Shown: in pieces, positions 21,301-30,200 of the stretch
Layout: every line of letters starts with the position of its first letter
How positions within the stretch are numbered: position 1 is the stretch's first letter
Assembly (NCBI GenBank): GCA_005405945.1
Contig: BJHW01000002.1
Coordinates: 1,674,001 to 1,738,000, forward strand
From: Streptomyces violaceusniger
GTDB taxonomy: Bacteria; Actinomycetota; Actinomycetes; Streptomycetales; Streptomycetaceae
Length of the DNA stretch: 64,000 nucleotides
Direction of reading: 5' to 3'
The notes under the pieces: generated by a model
Told to the model about the DNA's origin: nothing
What the model saw: only the letters and a program-made list of their open reading frames with translations
The model's database searches: none
Position numbers and translations under genes: made by a program

Positions 21301-21801
21301 CTCCTATTGCCACCGCTGGAACATCCCCGAGCTGATCGATTTGCAGGCTCTGCTGGGCAGGGAGGAGGACGAGCAGCTGCGGTTGATCGCCCGCCACGTG
21401 GTGGACAAAGCCACCGCGAAGCTCTCGTACGACCACATACTGCTGCTCCTGCGCCGGACCAACGAGGCCTTCAACCAGAACGTCCGGCTGCTCACCGAGT
21501 ACGTGCCGCAGCCGCTGCCGGAACCCGTCGACGTCACCTTCTTCCACGCCACCCAGGGCTTCGTGGGCGAGCAGAACCCGGGAGGACTGCCCGCGATGCG
21601 ACGCCTCGGCGAGGACCGCACCAACGGCTTCGGCCAGTTCGTCGGCAAGCCGATCCGGGTGCACGATGTGGACGCCGACCACTTCACGATCGTCCACGAC
21701 CAGGGCCTGCGGACCATGGCCCGGCTGATGACGCCGGCGCTCGGCGGACCGGCCGTACCGGAGACCGGCGACCTCATCTAGCGACGAGCGGGGAGGACCC
21801 C

Positions 21802-22956
21802 ATGGACTTCAGCATCTACTTCTTCGCGGCCAACGACGACCACACCTTCGGCGAGCGGTACCGCTTCATCCTTGACGTGGCGCGCACCATCGACTCGCTG
21901 GGCTTCAAAGCCATCTGGACCCCGGAACGGCACTTCCAGGAGTTCGGCGGCAGCTTCCCCAATCCGTCGGTCCTCAGCGCCGCCCTCGCGGTCACCACCG
22001 AACGGCTCGAATTGCGCGCGGGCAGTATCGTGCTCCCCCACCACCATCCGGTGAGGGTCGTCGAGGAGTGGTCGCTGGTCGACCAGCTGTCCCGTGGACG
22101 CGCCGGGCTGTGCGTGGCCACCGGCTGGCACAGCGGCGACTTCGTCTTCTACCCCGAGAACTTCGACAACCGCCGCGAGGCGGCCTTCGGTAACATCCCC
22201 GTCCTGCGTCGGCTGTGGGCGGGGGAGACGGTGAATTTCCCCGGCCCCGGAGGGCAGACACTGCCCGTGCGTACCTACCCGCGCCCGTACCGCACGGAAC
22301 TCCCCCTGTGGATCGTGCACTCCTCGAACCCGCAGACCTGGCTCATCGCGGGTGAGTTGGGAACCAACGTCCTGACCCTGGTGGACAGCTGGGAGCGGCT
22401 GGAGGCGAATATCGCCGCCTACCGCGAGGCCAGGGCGAAAGCGGGCCACGACCCCGAGACCGGCGTCGTCACCCTCGGTATGCACACCTATGTCGGACAG
22501 GACGAGGCCGCGACGCGCTCCCTCGTGGCCGAGCCCGTGCGCCGCTACATCGACACCTTCCTGTCCCAGAAGAGCAACGACGCGGGGTCCACCACGATGA
22601 CCTCTGTGGAGAAAGCCGAGATGGCCACACTGGTTGCCGAGGACTTCTATCAACGGCGCTCACTGCTGGGAACCCGCGAGAAGTGCGCGTCCGTAGTGCG
22701 CCGGGCCCAGAGCATGGGAGTCGACGAGATCGCCTGCATGGTGGACTTCGGTCTGCCATTCGAAACGGTCCTCGACGCGCTCCCTGAACTCGATCGGCTG
22801 CGCTCCGAGTTCGCCACCGCTTCCGAACCGAGGCCGCATCCTCGTACCGCCCCGTCCGCGGGCCGGGCTCCCAGCGCCGCCGGCGCCGCGGTAGCGGCGG
22901 GGGCGACCTCGAACAACATGGCCTGGTACTACGAGGAAAGGGCGCGAAACGCATAG
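21802..22956 (+). CDS. LLM-family FMN-dependent monooxygenase (MupA/Atu3671-like), PKS tailoring
   Basis: This 384-residue protein has the bacterial luciferase fold: N-terminal MDFSIYFFAANDD, then WTPERHFQEFGGSFPNP and GLCVATGWHSGDFVF. It resembles the flavin-dependent monooxygenases commonly encoded within trans-AT PKS and NRPS clusters. A GGGGAGGA ribosome site lies 8 bases before the ATG, and only 20 bases separate it from the PKS stop, so cotranscription is likely. The last ~45 residues are Ala/Pro-rich and low-complexity, beyond the usual domain. The family needs reduced flavin and oxygen, typically for hydroxylation of carrier-bound chains. The exact substrate cannot be read from sequence. 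One inference is that it acts on a chain parked at one of the non-elongating KS-ACP modules. Confidence 0.85.
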   Translation: MDFSIYFFAANDDHTFGERYRFILDVARTIDSLGFKAIWTPERHFQEFGGSFPNPSVLSAALAVTTERLELRAGSIVLPHHHPVRVVEEWSLVDQLSRGRAGLCVATGWHSGDFVFYPENFDNRREAAFGNIPVLRRLWAGETVNFPGPGGQTLPVRTYPRPYRTELPLWIVHSSNPQTWLIAGELGTNVLTLVDSWERLEANIAAYREARAKAGHDPETGVVTLGMHTYVGQDEAATRSLVAEPVRRYIDTFLSQKSNDAGSTTMTSVEKAEMATLVAEDFYQRRSLLGTREKCASVVRRAQSMGVDEIACMVDFGLPFETVLDALPELDRLRSEFATASEPRPHPRTAPSAGRAPSAAGAAVAAGATSNNMAWYYEERARNA

Positions 22957-23245
22957 GTGCGAGCCCATTGCGAGGAAATGCAAGGAGAGTCTGATAAATC
23001 GTGTGTTCGCGGCAAGTGCCCTGTCTATCACTCTGGTTCAAAAGCCGGTCAAGGATTCACACTGAAGTCCGTACGTTGAACTTCCCGGGCGAGTCGTACC
23101 TCGACGTCCTGGGGAACAACAGTGGGCTCAAGGGACTGGCTGAGACGTAAGGGGCTCGGGGTGGACAGGCGGCAGGGGCTCGGCGGAAGGAGTTCTCGGC
23201 CGTCGGCTCGCGCCTCCCTCTCGAGGACAGGAAGGCCGCATATCG

Positions 23246-23929
23246 ATGAACCGGGTGCTGGTGGTCGAGGACGACCCACAACTCGTCCGAACTCTGGTGA
23301 TCAACATGAAGGCTCGGCAGTACAGAGTGGACGCGGCACCCGACGGCACTACGGCTCTGCGGCTGGCGGCCGCGCATCATCCGGACGTGGTGGTACTGGA
23401 CCTTGGCCTGCCTGATATGGACGGCGTCGAGGTGATCAAGGAGCTGCGCGACACAACCCGCGTGCCGATCCTGGTGCTGTCCGCGCGCCGCGCCTCGGGA
23501 GAGAAGGTCACGGCCCTCGACGCGGGCGCGGACGACTACGTCACCAAACCGTTCGACATGGACGAGCTGCTGGCCCGGCTCCGTGCGGCGGTACGCCGCA
23601 CGGGTACCCCTTCGACGGGCCCCGAGACGACACTGATCAAGACCGACGAGTTCACCCTCGACCTACTTGCCAAGAAGGCCACCCGCGGCGGGCGGGACGT
23701 ACGCCTCACCCCCACGGAATGGCACCTGTTGGAGATCCTGGTCACCAATCCCGGCCGTCTCATCCCGCAGAAGCAGTTGCTGGAGGAGGTATGGGGAGAG
23801 TCCCATAGCGGCAAAACGAACTACCTGCGCGTCTATATAGCCCAGTTACGTCGCAAACTGGAGGCCGACCCCGCTCGCCCGCTCTACCTGATCACTGAGT
23901 CGGGCATGGGATACCGTTTCGATGCATGA
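23246..23929 (+). CDS. kdpE: KdpE, OmpR-family response regulator of potassium uptake
   Basis: The protein has 227 residues. The receiver domain has the acidic pocket VEDD (8-10), phosphoacceptor Asp52 (VVVLDLGLPDMDG) and the conserved KPFDMDEL lysine. The C-terminal winged helix ends with SGMGYRF, the usual OmpR/PhoB finish. Closest in style to KdpE, and paired with kdpD by a short overlap. In this family it activates the kdpFABC K+-ATPase operon when phosphorylated, but no kdpFABC lies in this window. The 289 bases separating it from the upstream monooxygenase gene hold no convincing gene and probably carry its promoter. Its orientation follows the PKS genes, but I see no sequence reason to count it as part of the PKS cluster. 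Confidence 0.9.
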   Translation: MNRVLVVEDDPQLVRTLVINMKARQYRVDAAPDGTTALRLAAAHHPDVVVLDLGLPDMDGVEVIKELRDTTRVPILVLSARRASGEKVTALDAGADDYVTKPFDMDELLARLRAAVRRTGTPSTGPETTLIKTDEFTLDLLAKKATRGGRDVRLTPTEWHLLEILVTNPGRLIPQKQLLEEVWGESHSGKTNYLRVYIAQLRRKLEADPARPLYLITESGMGYRFDA

Positions 23930-26555
23930 GAGCGTCCGGGAACTCGGGCCGGCCCTCAAGCGCTGTCCTGGAGTGGCAGATGACGGCGGGGACCAAGAGA
24001 AGACAGCGATGGCACGAGGCAAGCTTCGAGTCTACCTCGGTGCGGCACCCGGCGTCGGGAAGACATACGCGATGTTGTCCGAGGCGCACCGCCGTATCGA
24101 GCGCGGCACTGACTGCGTGGTGGCGTTCGTGGAACACCACGATCGTCCGCGTACCAAGGGCATGCTGCACGGCTTGGAACAGGTCCAGCCAAGCGAACTC
24201 GAGCACCAGGGCAGCACCTTCTGCGAGATGGACATCGATGCCGTGCTGGCGCGTGGACCCCAGGTGGCCTTGGTCGACGAGCTGTCCCACACCAACATCC
24301 CAGGCTCCCGGAACAGGAAGCGCTGGCAGGACGTGGAAGAGCTGCTCGCCGCCGGAATCGACGTGATATCGACAGTGAACATCCAGCACCTGGAGTCCCT
24401 GGGGGACGTCGTCACATCCTTAATGGGAGTACGGCAGCAGGACACCGTTCCCGACGAAGTGGTGCGGCGCGCGGACCAGATCGAGTTGGTCGACATGTCG
24501 CCGCAGGCACTGCGCCGCCGTATGGCGCACGGCAACATCTACGGACCGGACAAGGTCGATGCCGCGCTGTCGAACTACTTCCGGCTCGGCAATCTGACCG
24601 CGTTGCGAGAGCTGGCGCTGCTCTGGGTGGCGGACCGGGTCGACGAGTCCCTGCGGCAGTACCGCAGCGAACACCAGATATCGGCGATCTGGGGCTCGCG
24701 CGAGCGGATTGTGGTCGGTCTGTCCGGCGGTCCGGAGGGCCGGACGCTGATCCGCCGGGCGGCCCGATTGGCGGAGAAGGGCGCAGGCGGCGAGGTGCTC
24801 GCGGTCTACATCGCCCGCAGCGACGGCCAGACGTCCGCCTCTCCCAAGGAGTTGGCCGTCCAGCGGACCCTCGTCGAAGGCCTGGGGGGCACCTACCACC
24901 AGGTCGTCGGGGACGACATTCCCGCGGCGCTGTTGGACTTCGCCCGGGGCGCCAACGCCACGCAGATCGTCCTCGGTGTCTCCCGCCGGAAAAGCTGGCA
25001 GTACGTCTTCGGCCCCGGAATCAGCGCGACGGTGACCCACGACTCGGGCCCTGATCTGGACGTCCATCTCGTGAGGCACGGTGAGGCGGGCAGAGGCCGA
25101 AAACTGCCTGTGCCCCGTGGAGCACGTCTGGGCCGGTCCCGGATCGTCTGGGGCTGGATCACTGCCATAGGCGGCCCGTCGCTCCTGCTTCTGCTGCTGA
25201 CCCGTTCCGGCCTCGAGTTGGGGCTCGCGAACGACATGCTGTTGTTCCTGACGCTGACGGTGGCCGCGGCGCTGCTGGGCGGACTGCTGCCGGCCCTCGC
25301 CTCGGCGGCTTTGGGGTCCCTCCTGCTGAACTGGTGCTTCACACCACCGGTGGGCCGCATCGTCATCGCCGACCCGAAGAACATCCTCGCCCTGGCCATC
25401 TTCTTGGCGGTGGCCACGGCGGTGGCCTCGGTCGTCGACCTGGCCGCCCGACGTACTCACCAAGCGACCAGACTGCGGGCCGAGGCGGAGATCCTCTCCT
25501 TCTTGGCGGGCAACGTACTGCGCGGTGAGACCAGCCTCCAGGCGCTCCTGGAGCGAGTTCGTGAGACCTTCGCCATGCGATCTGTGGTCCTTCTGGAACG
25601 CGAGAGTGACGCTGCACCATGGACCTGTTCCGGCAGCGTGGGCCACGACTCGCTCATCGAGCGCCCTGAAGACGCTGATGTCGGTGTCCCGGTCGGCGAC
25701 CACATGGCGCTGGCGCTCTCCGGCCGTGTGCTCCCCGCCGAGGATCGCCGAGTGCTGGCTGCCTTCGCCGCCCAAGCAGCGGTGGTTGTCGACCGCCGGC
25801 GTCTCCAGGAGGAGGCAGACCAGGCCAAGGTGCTGGCAGAGGGCAACCGGATCCGCACCGCGCTGCTGGCGGCAGTCAGTCATGACCTGAGCACACCGCT
25901 CGCGGGCATCAAGGCGTCGGTGACGTCACTACGGTCAGGGGACGTCGCGTGGTCGGAGGAGGACCAGGCCGAACTCCTCGCCGGAATCGATGAGGGCGCC
26001 GACCGCCTTGACCATCTCATCGGCAACCTGTTGGACATGTCGCGGCTCCAAACCGGCACGGTCAACCCACTCATCCAGGAGATAAACCTTGACGAGGTCG
26101 TTCTCATGGGATTGACCAGTGTGCCCGAGGACAGGGTCGAGCTGGATATTCCAGAAACACTGCCCCTGGTGTGTGTGGACAGGGGCCTGCTGGAGCGGGT
26201 CGTCGCGAACGTCGTCGAAAACGCGATGAAGTACAGCTCTGTTGCGGAGAAGCTTCGCGTCTACGCGAGTGCTCTGGGAGACCACGTCGAAGTGCGTGTC
26301 GTCGACCGTGGCCCCGGTGTCCCGGACGAGATGAAGCATCACATTTTCGAGCCCTTCCAACGCCACGGGGACGCCCCGTGCGGCACCGGCGTGGGCCTCG
26401 GTCTCGCCGTCGCCCGTGGTTTCACCGAGGCACTTGGCGGCACCCTGCACGCTGAGGACACTCCCGGCGGCGGCCTCACCATGGTGATCACCTTGCCGAC
26501 GGCGGCGGGGCGGAAGTGGCATGGTCCCGCACTGCCAACTATGACCGTTGGGTGA
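23922..26555 (+). CDS. kdpD: KdpD, sensor histidine kinase for K+ limitation/turgor
   Basis: Up to 877 residues. The N-terminal KdpD domain has a Walker A GAAPGVGKT (40-48 from the first ATG). A USP-like domain follows. Four hydrophobic segments lie at about 408-510, then a GAF-like region, then HisKA with the H-box SHDLSTPLAGIK (His near 654) and an HATPase with NVVENAMKYS, DRGPGVP and GTGVGLGLAV. The first ATG overlaps the end of kdpE. A second in-frame ATG at 24009 (MARGKLRVYL) starts exactly where homologues usually begin and is equally plausible. In this family the kinase phosphorylates KdpE under low K+ or osmotic stress. Potassium-channel and TrkA remnants lie immediately downstream, but the transporter genes it would control are absent. 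Confidence 0.92.
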   Translation: MHESVRELGPALKRCPGVADDGGDQEKTAMARGKLRVYLGAAPGVGKTYAMLSEAHRRIERGTDCVVAFVEHHDRPRTKGMLHGLEQVQPSELEHQGSTFCEMDIDAVLARGPQVALVDELSHTNIPGSRNRKRWQDVEELLAAGIDVISTVNIQHLESLGDVVTSLMGVRQQDTVPDEVVRRADQIELVDMSPQALRRRMAHGNIYGPDKVDAALSNYFRLGNLTALRELALLWVADRVDESLRQYRSEHQISAIWGSRERIVVGLSGGPEGRTLIRRAARLAEKGAGGEVLAVYIARSDGQTSASPKELAVQRTLVEGLGGTYHQVVGDDIPAALLDFARGANATQIVLGVSRRKSWQYVFGPGISATVTHDSGPDLDVHLVRHGEAGRGRKLPVPRGARLGRSRIVWGWITAIGGPSLLLLLLTRSGLELGLANDMLLFLTLTVAAALLGGLLPALASAALGSLLLNWCFTPPVGRIVIADPKNILALAIFLAVATAVASVVDLAARRTHQATRLRAEAEILSFLAGNVLRGETSLQALLERVRETFAMRSVVLLERESDAAPWTCSGSVGHDSLIERPEDADVGVPVGDHMALALSGRVLPAEDRRVLAAFAAQAAVVVDRRRLQEEADQAKVLAEGNRIRTALLAAVSHDLSTPLAGIKASVTSLRSGDVAWSEEDQAELLAGIDEGADRLDHLIGNLLDMSRLQTGTVNPLIQEINLDEVVLMGLTSVPEDRVELDIPETLPLVCVDRGLLERVVANVVENAMKYSSVAEKLRVYASALGDHVEVRVVDRGPGVPDEMKHHIFEPFQRHGDAPCGTGVGLGLAVARGFTEALGGTLHAEDTPGGGLTMVITLPTAAGRKWHGPALPTMTVG

Positions 26556-26729
26556 GCTCATAGGAATACGGTCCCGGAGTACGGTGTCAGAGTCCTACAG
26601 CACGGTGCCTCCGATGGTCGACGGCGGTGCTGATCAACGACGTTGCCGTGGGCCAGGTCGGCTGTGCCAGACTGTGTTGAGCGCCCTCCACACGCCCGCG
26701 CCGCCAAACCGTATCTCTCCTCTGGCCGC

Positions 26730-26985
26730 TCAGCGGTGCTCGGGGTTGGGGAAGTCCGGGCGACAGCCCGCGTCCCACTCGGTGCGCCGGTTGCCGTGTG
26801 CCGAAATGCCCTCCGCGCGTTGGAGCATCGCGGCCAGATGCATAAGGTTCCACGTCATGAACGAGGAGTTGCGGTTGGTGAAGTCGTTCTCCGGCCCGCC
26901 CGAGCCCGGATCCCAGGTATGAGGGCCCGGGGCCGGCCTCCCCGTCGACGATGACTTCGCCCCTGGTTAAGACGATCGCGCCGAG
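26730..26985 (-). pseudogene. C-terminal remnant of a flavodoxin/NAD(P)H-dependent oxidoreductase
   Basis: Read leftward, this stretch encodes VDGEAGPGPSYL, then (after a frame change) PENDFTNRNSSFMTWNLMHL and HGNRRTEWDAGCRPDFPNPEHR before a stop at 26730-26732. The NRNSSFMTWN and FPNPE motifs match the C-terminus of flavodoxin-like oxidoreductases common in actinomycetes, from memory of the family. Its N-terminal FMN-binding part is missing. The truncated 5' edge abuts the equally 5'-truncated TrkA fragment on the other strand near 26985. Non-functional as it stands. Confidence 0.5.
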
Positions 26986-27172
26986 TGCGGTGCGGGGTAT
27001 TCCACTCGGTGAGAGCAGGTTGCGCAGCAGGTATGGAGGGACGGTCGTGGGCATCAAGCCCATGGGCAACGATTTCACCTACGCGACAGCCGACATGATC
27101 GTCGAGAAGGGTGACGTCATCATCGTCACCGGAAAGACCGCCGCTGTGGAGGCGTTCGCCGAACTGAGCTGA
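26985..27172 (+). pseudogene. C-terminal RCK_C remnant of a TrkA-like K+ uptake protein
   Basis: The fragment covers SRLRSRYGGTVVGIKPMG, DFTYATADMIVEKGDVIIV and TGKTAAVEAFAELS before the stop. This is the pattern of the TrkA C-terminal (RCK_C) domain: a ligand-binding beta-alpha unit ending in '..GD.iiv.G....v..f'. The NAD-binding RCK_N domain is absent. The apparent in-frame start at 26951 is accidental. Coding quality begins about nt 26985, where it meets the oppositely oriented flavodoxin remnant. Confidence 0.6.
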
Positions 27173-27179
27173 GACAAGC

Positions 27180-27586
27180 CGCCGGACGGGAATCACGCTG
27201 GGTCAAGATGGACTGGCCCAGTTCAGCGGCGTAGCCGAGGGTTTGGGCCAGGGAGGTGTCGCCGAGCCCGTCGTGGAAGTAGTACGACTCGGCGTACTGG
27301 AGGAAGTCCACGTGCACGCGTGCGATGTCGGCGGCCAGCCCGTCGAGGAGGGCGACAGCGGGGGCGGCATCCAGAGATTCCTCGGTGAGGTGGGCGCGGC
27401 GCAGATGTGACAGACGCAGTGCGAGGGCCCGCCGACGGGGGCTCAGCCGCGATGACAGCCGCCACAGGCCGGTCATGACCATCCTGCTCAGTCCCCGTGC
27501 CGGGTCGGGTGCCACAAGGTGTGGAACACATCGCGGAGGATGAACATCACGGTTGCCGCACCAGCCATGGTGATGATCCAATTCAT
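27180..27586 (-). pseudogene. potassium channel gene with the pore region deleted and a frameshift
   Basis: Read leftward from an ATG at 27586: MNWIITMAGAATVMFILRDV and FHTLWHPTRHG, a first membrane helix, then (after one lost base near 27495) GLSRMVMTGLWRLSSRLSPR. This joins directly to RRALALRLSHLRRAHLTEES, LLDGLAADIARVHVDFLQYA and ESYYFHDGLGD. The start and end segments look like a two-helix K+ channel of actinomycetes, but the second helix and selectivity filter (TxGxG) that should lie between them are gone, apparently deleted at the arginine-rich PRRR stretch. It cannot form a pore. Confidence 0.5.
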
Positions 27587-27723
27587 ACGATCTCCGAACG
27601 CTGCCGCACCTCCTCAGCATGCAGCCCCCTCTGCTGTCACCGGGTGAGGACAAGCCGTATGACCATCATTTGGAGGGGAGCAGAAGACCGGTCGGACGCC
27701 TGCGCGGTCCTCGGCGGCGTAGA

Positions 27724-27978
27724 TCAGCTGCCGCCGAGGAGTTCGCCCAGGCCCTGGCGGGTGGTGGCCAGCACCACGCGGTCGTGCGGCTTCAGTACAT
27801 AGCCGGGGTGCGGGTCCCACACCAGACAGGCGCCCGGCTTGAACGCTTCGGCGACCGGCGGCAGGAGGTCGAGTTGCCCGGACTCCTCCTCGCTCGCGAT
27901 GGCGCGGGGCCCGGTGGCAATGCCGTAGTTCATGGCGAGCGACGGCAGGATCAGAGCTCGGAGACCAGGACGAATCAC
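27724..27978 (-). pseudogene. C-terminal remnant of an RCK/TrkA-type K+ channel regulatory protein
   Basis: The readable end is CLVWDPHPGYVLKPHDRVVL followed by ATTRQGLGELLGGS and a stop. The '..L..DRVVLATTRQGL.ELL' pattern is familiar from C-termini of NAD-binding K+-channel proteins of actinomycetes. The upstream part (PGLRALILPSLAMNYGIATG) is only weakly recognisable. No N-terminal Rossmann domain is present. The 5' edge meets another 5'-truncated gene running the other way near 27978. Assignment rests on motif memory alone. Confidence 0.4.
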
Positions 27979-28277
27979 TGCTGCGCCTCGCTGACGGCCT
28001 CACGACCAGTGCGGCGGCGCGCGAGTTCCTTGCGGCGACGGGCGTGTACGCCAATCGGGCACTGGCATCCGGGTACCGGGCTGTCTCGGACGAACTCGGT
28101 GGTGAGCTCACCGATGCGGAGGAGATCGTCACGGCCATCGGGTACGCCGACGGAGACGAGGACGAGGCGCGCTGGGTTTTCGCATGCCTCGAAGCCCTGC
28201 AGGTCTTCGACAAGGAAGGCACACGGCTCCGGCTTGAACCTCTCTTCCGTCGCTGCTGGTCACTCGCTGGCGCCTGA
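27975..28277 (+). pseudogene. C-terminal fragment of an unrecognised protein
   Basis: An open frame with good codon bias runs through DESLLRLADGLTTSAAAREF, LAATGVYANRALASGYRAVS, DELGGELTDAEEIVTAIGYA and DEARWVFACLEALQVFDKEG to a stop at 28275-28277. It reads like a folded acidic, helical C-terminal domain, but I do not recognise the family. No start codon with a ribosome site precedes it; the internal ATG-like starts would cut the domain. It begins exactly where the leftward RCK-type remnant begins, so it is probably 5'-truncated too. Confidence 0.35.
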
Positions 28278-28609
28278 GGGGCTCTGTGACTGACTGAGTT
28301 CGGCTGCTTCCAATCCCCGCAGACTTCCTCCGACAACAGGAACTCTGCGGGGACCCGAGCGTGTCGAGAGGGCGGATTCGACTGTGTGGGCGGGCGCCGG
28401 GTATCACGTCCGTCCTGGATCACATGTGGCTTTGTTGCGGATCCCTAGCGAGGCGAGCTCGTCATAGAGTGGTGGCAGCGATCCGGGTTGGATTAGCCGG
28501 GGAGCGAAGGGCGTGGTCTGGAAGCGTGTGTGGTAGGGCCGCGACTTGTTGGTTCGATGTCTGGGTACGCGCAGAGTTCGCAAGAGCTGGCGCTGGTTCT
28601 TGGGCTCAG
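28278..28609. other. 332-base stretch with no recognisable gene
   Basis: Apart from the hairpin at its left end I see no supported gene here. The leftward frame from the truncated MFS gene runs on through this stretch to a stop at 28404, encoding about 70 residues (for example NKSRPYHTRFQTTPFAPRLI) unlike any MFS protein. Codon bias is poor. It could be foreign DNA, possibly an insertion-sequence edge, but I find no terminal repeats to prove that. Confidence 0.4.
28315..28352 (+). terminator. hairpin, terminator-like
   Basis: Perfect 9-base arms CCCCGCAGA and TCTGCGGGG flank a 20-base loop that can pair further (TCCT with AGGA). There is no U-tract, as is usual for streptomycete terminators. 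It lies about 40 bases after the stop of the unrecognised fragment and could end its transcript. Confidence 0.55.
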
Positions 28610-29042
28610 GGAAGGTTGAGGTGATGACGGCCAGCGTGATCGGCATGATCATCGCGGCGCCGATACCGGCCGCCACGCGGGCGCCGATCATCACCGCGGC
28701 CGACGGTGCCAGGCCGGCGACGACGCCGGCGGCACCGAAGATGATCAGCCCGGCGATCAGCATGGGTTTGCGGCCCAGCCGGTCACCGATCGCACCGAGC
28801 GGCAACAGCAGGGCAGCCAGAGCGAGCGTGTAGATGTTGATGATCCACAGGACGGTGGTCTGCGAGGCGCCCCATTCGACCGCCATGTGGGTCTGGGCGA
28901 CGTTCAGCCCGGATACGGATGCGATGACGCCCATCAGCGCGATCGAGACGGTGATCAGGATCGCGCGCAGCCGACGCGCAGCCGACGCGCATCCGCCGCT
29001 GACCGGCCCGGCCGCCGCCTGAGGAGGCTGGTCCGTACCCAT
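28610..29042 (-). pseudogene. N-terminal part of an MFS (DHA2-type) drug-efflux transporter
   Basis: From the ATG at 29042 the leftward frame gives a short polar leader, then membrane helices ITVSIALMGVIASVSGLNVA, TVLWIINIYTLALAALLLPL, the MFS loop motif GAIGDRLGRKPMLIAG, and helices with the R..AGIGAAMIMP motif-C region. This is the start of a 14-helix drug:H+ antiporter. After about 145 residues (STFPEPK) homology stops and unrelated sequence follows, so at least ten helices are missing. The start, leader and first four helices look normal. This is the only remnant of the group that keeps its 5' end. Confidence 0.7.
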
Positions 29043-29178
29043 GATTTCCCTCCCCAAAGGGCATGCGGAATCAGCGCCGGGACAGGACCGGTCGCCAAGT
29101 TGGTCAGGTGGTGACCCGCTCACCGCGCGGACCGCTGGATTGCGGTCGCGCGGTTTCTCCAGCAGCGGGGGCTTATCG

Positions 29179-29735
29179 TCAGCCGGTGGTCTTTTGCCCG
29201 GCGGCGAGCGCGGCATCGGTGTCCGCGGTGGCCAGCAGGGCGTTGATGTGGGAGCCGGCCAGGGCTCCGGCTGCGGCGGAGGCGCCGACCTGGGCCGTGA
29301 GGTCGGTGGCGTTGCCGGCCACCCACACGCCGGCGACCTCGGTGGTGCCGGCCATGGAGGAGGCGAAGCGGCGGCCCATGTTGTCGGGCAGGTCTTCCAT
29401 CGGCAGCTTCAGGCCCTCCAAGCCCTCGGTACGGGCCTGCATCTGTGTGGCCACAGCGAGAACCCGCCGTCCCACAAAGGTGCCATCCGTCAAGCGGACG
29501 CCTGCGAGGGCGCCCTCTTCGCTGACGACTTCCTTGACGTCGGTCTCGATGATGCGGATGTTGCGAGCGGCGAAGCGGGCGCGGGTCTCCGCGTCCAACT
29601 CGGTGCTGCGGGTGAAGTAGATGAGGTCATCCGCCAGTTGGCGGAACAGCCAGGCGTGGTGGATGGAGGCGGGGCTGGTGGCGAGGATGCCGATGGACTT
29701 GTCGCGGACTTCCCAGCCGTGGCAGTAGGGGCGGT
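29179..29735 (-). pseudogene. C-terminal part of a thioredoxin-reductase-like FAD/NAD(P) oxidoreductase
   Basis: The fragment opens with PYCHGWEVRDKSIGILATSP, containing the second half of a CPYCHGWE-type motif, then FARNIRIIETDV and VRLTDGTFVGRRVLAVATQM. It closes with TEVAGVWVAGNATDLTAQVG, the G.(D) FAD-binding end of the TrxR family, and a stop at 29179. The N-terminal FAD-binding GxGxxG part (about 130 residues) is missing. The truncated edge abuts, within a few bases, a 5'-truncated methyltransferase on the + strand. Confidence 0.65.
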
Positions 29736-30200
29736 GTGGGCCTCGGCCTCGATGCACCACATGGCCGACCCCGACCGCGCCCTCCGGAGCGTCCGCGAAC
29801 TGCTCGCCCCCGGCGGGCTGTTCGCCGTCGTCGAGCTCGCAGACTTCCCCCGCTTCCTGCCTGCCGGCGCCCCGGAGAACCGGCAGGGCCCCGAAGAGCG
29901 CGCCCACGCCGCGACCGACAGCTTCCACGACGAGCACGTTCCGCACCGTGGCGCGGACTGGGGCCCGATGCTGACAGCCGCCGGCTTCACCATCGAGGAC
30001 GAGCGCACCATCACCGTCAACATCGAAGGTGAGCGCAGCGAGGCGATCGGCCGCTACGCCTACGGCAGCCTGCGGCGCATCCGCGGCGTCGCCGCCCCCG
30101 CTCTCAGCCCCGAGGACCTCACCGCTCTCGACGACCTCCTGGATACCAACAGCCCGAACAGCCTTCTGCGCCGCGAGGATCTCGCCGTACACACCGAGCG
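29736..30200 (+). pseudogene. C-terminal part of a class I SAM-dependent methyltransferase
   Basis: In-frame coding reads AVWASASMHHMADPDRALRS, VRELLAPGGLFAVVELADFP, DWGPMLTAAGFTIEDERTIT and LRREDLAVHTERT. The H-H-x-x-D and LxPGG..x..E patterns are motifs II/III of a Methyltransf_11/25-type enzyme. The SAM-binding GxGxG is missing on the left. On the right it runs, without a stop, into a dehydrogenase fragment near 30200. Neither fusion partner is complete, so this is not a working fusion enzyme. Confidence 0.6.

Noticed and set aside
28315..28352. Riboswitch or attenuator
   Set aside because: It is a single simple hairpin downstream of a remnant, with no gene following in the same direction for it to control.
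28404..28609. Insertion-sequence end interrupting the MFS gene
   Set aside because: The sequence is foreign to the MFS gene, but I find no terminal inverted repeats, target duplication or transposase motif.
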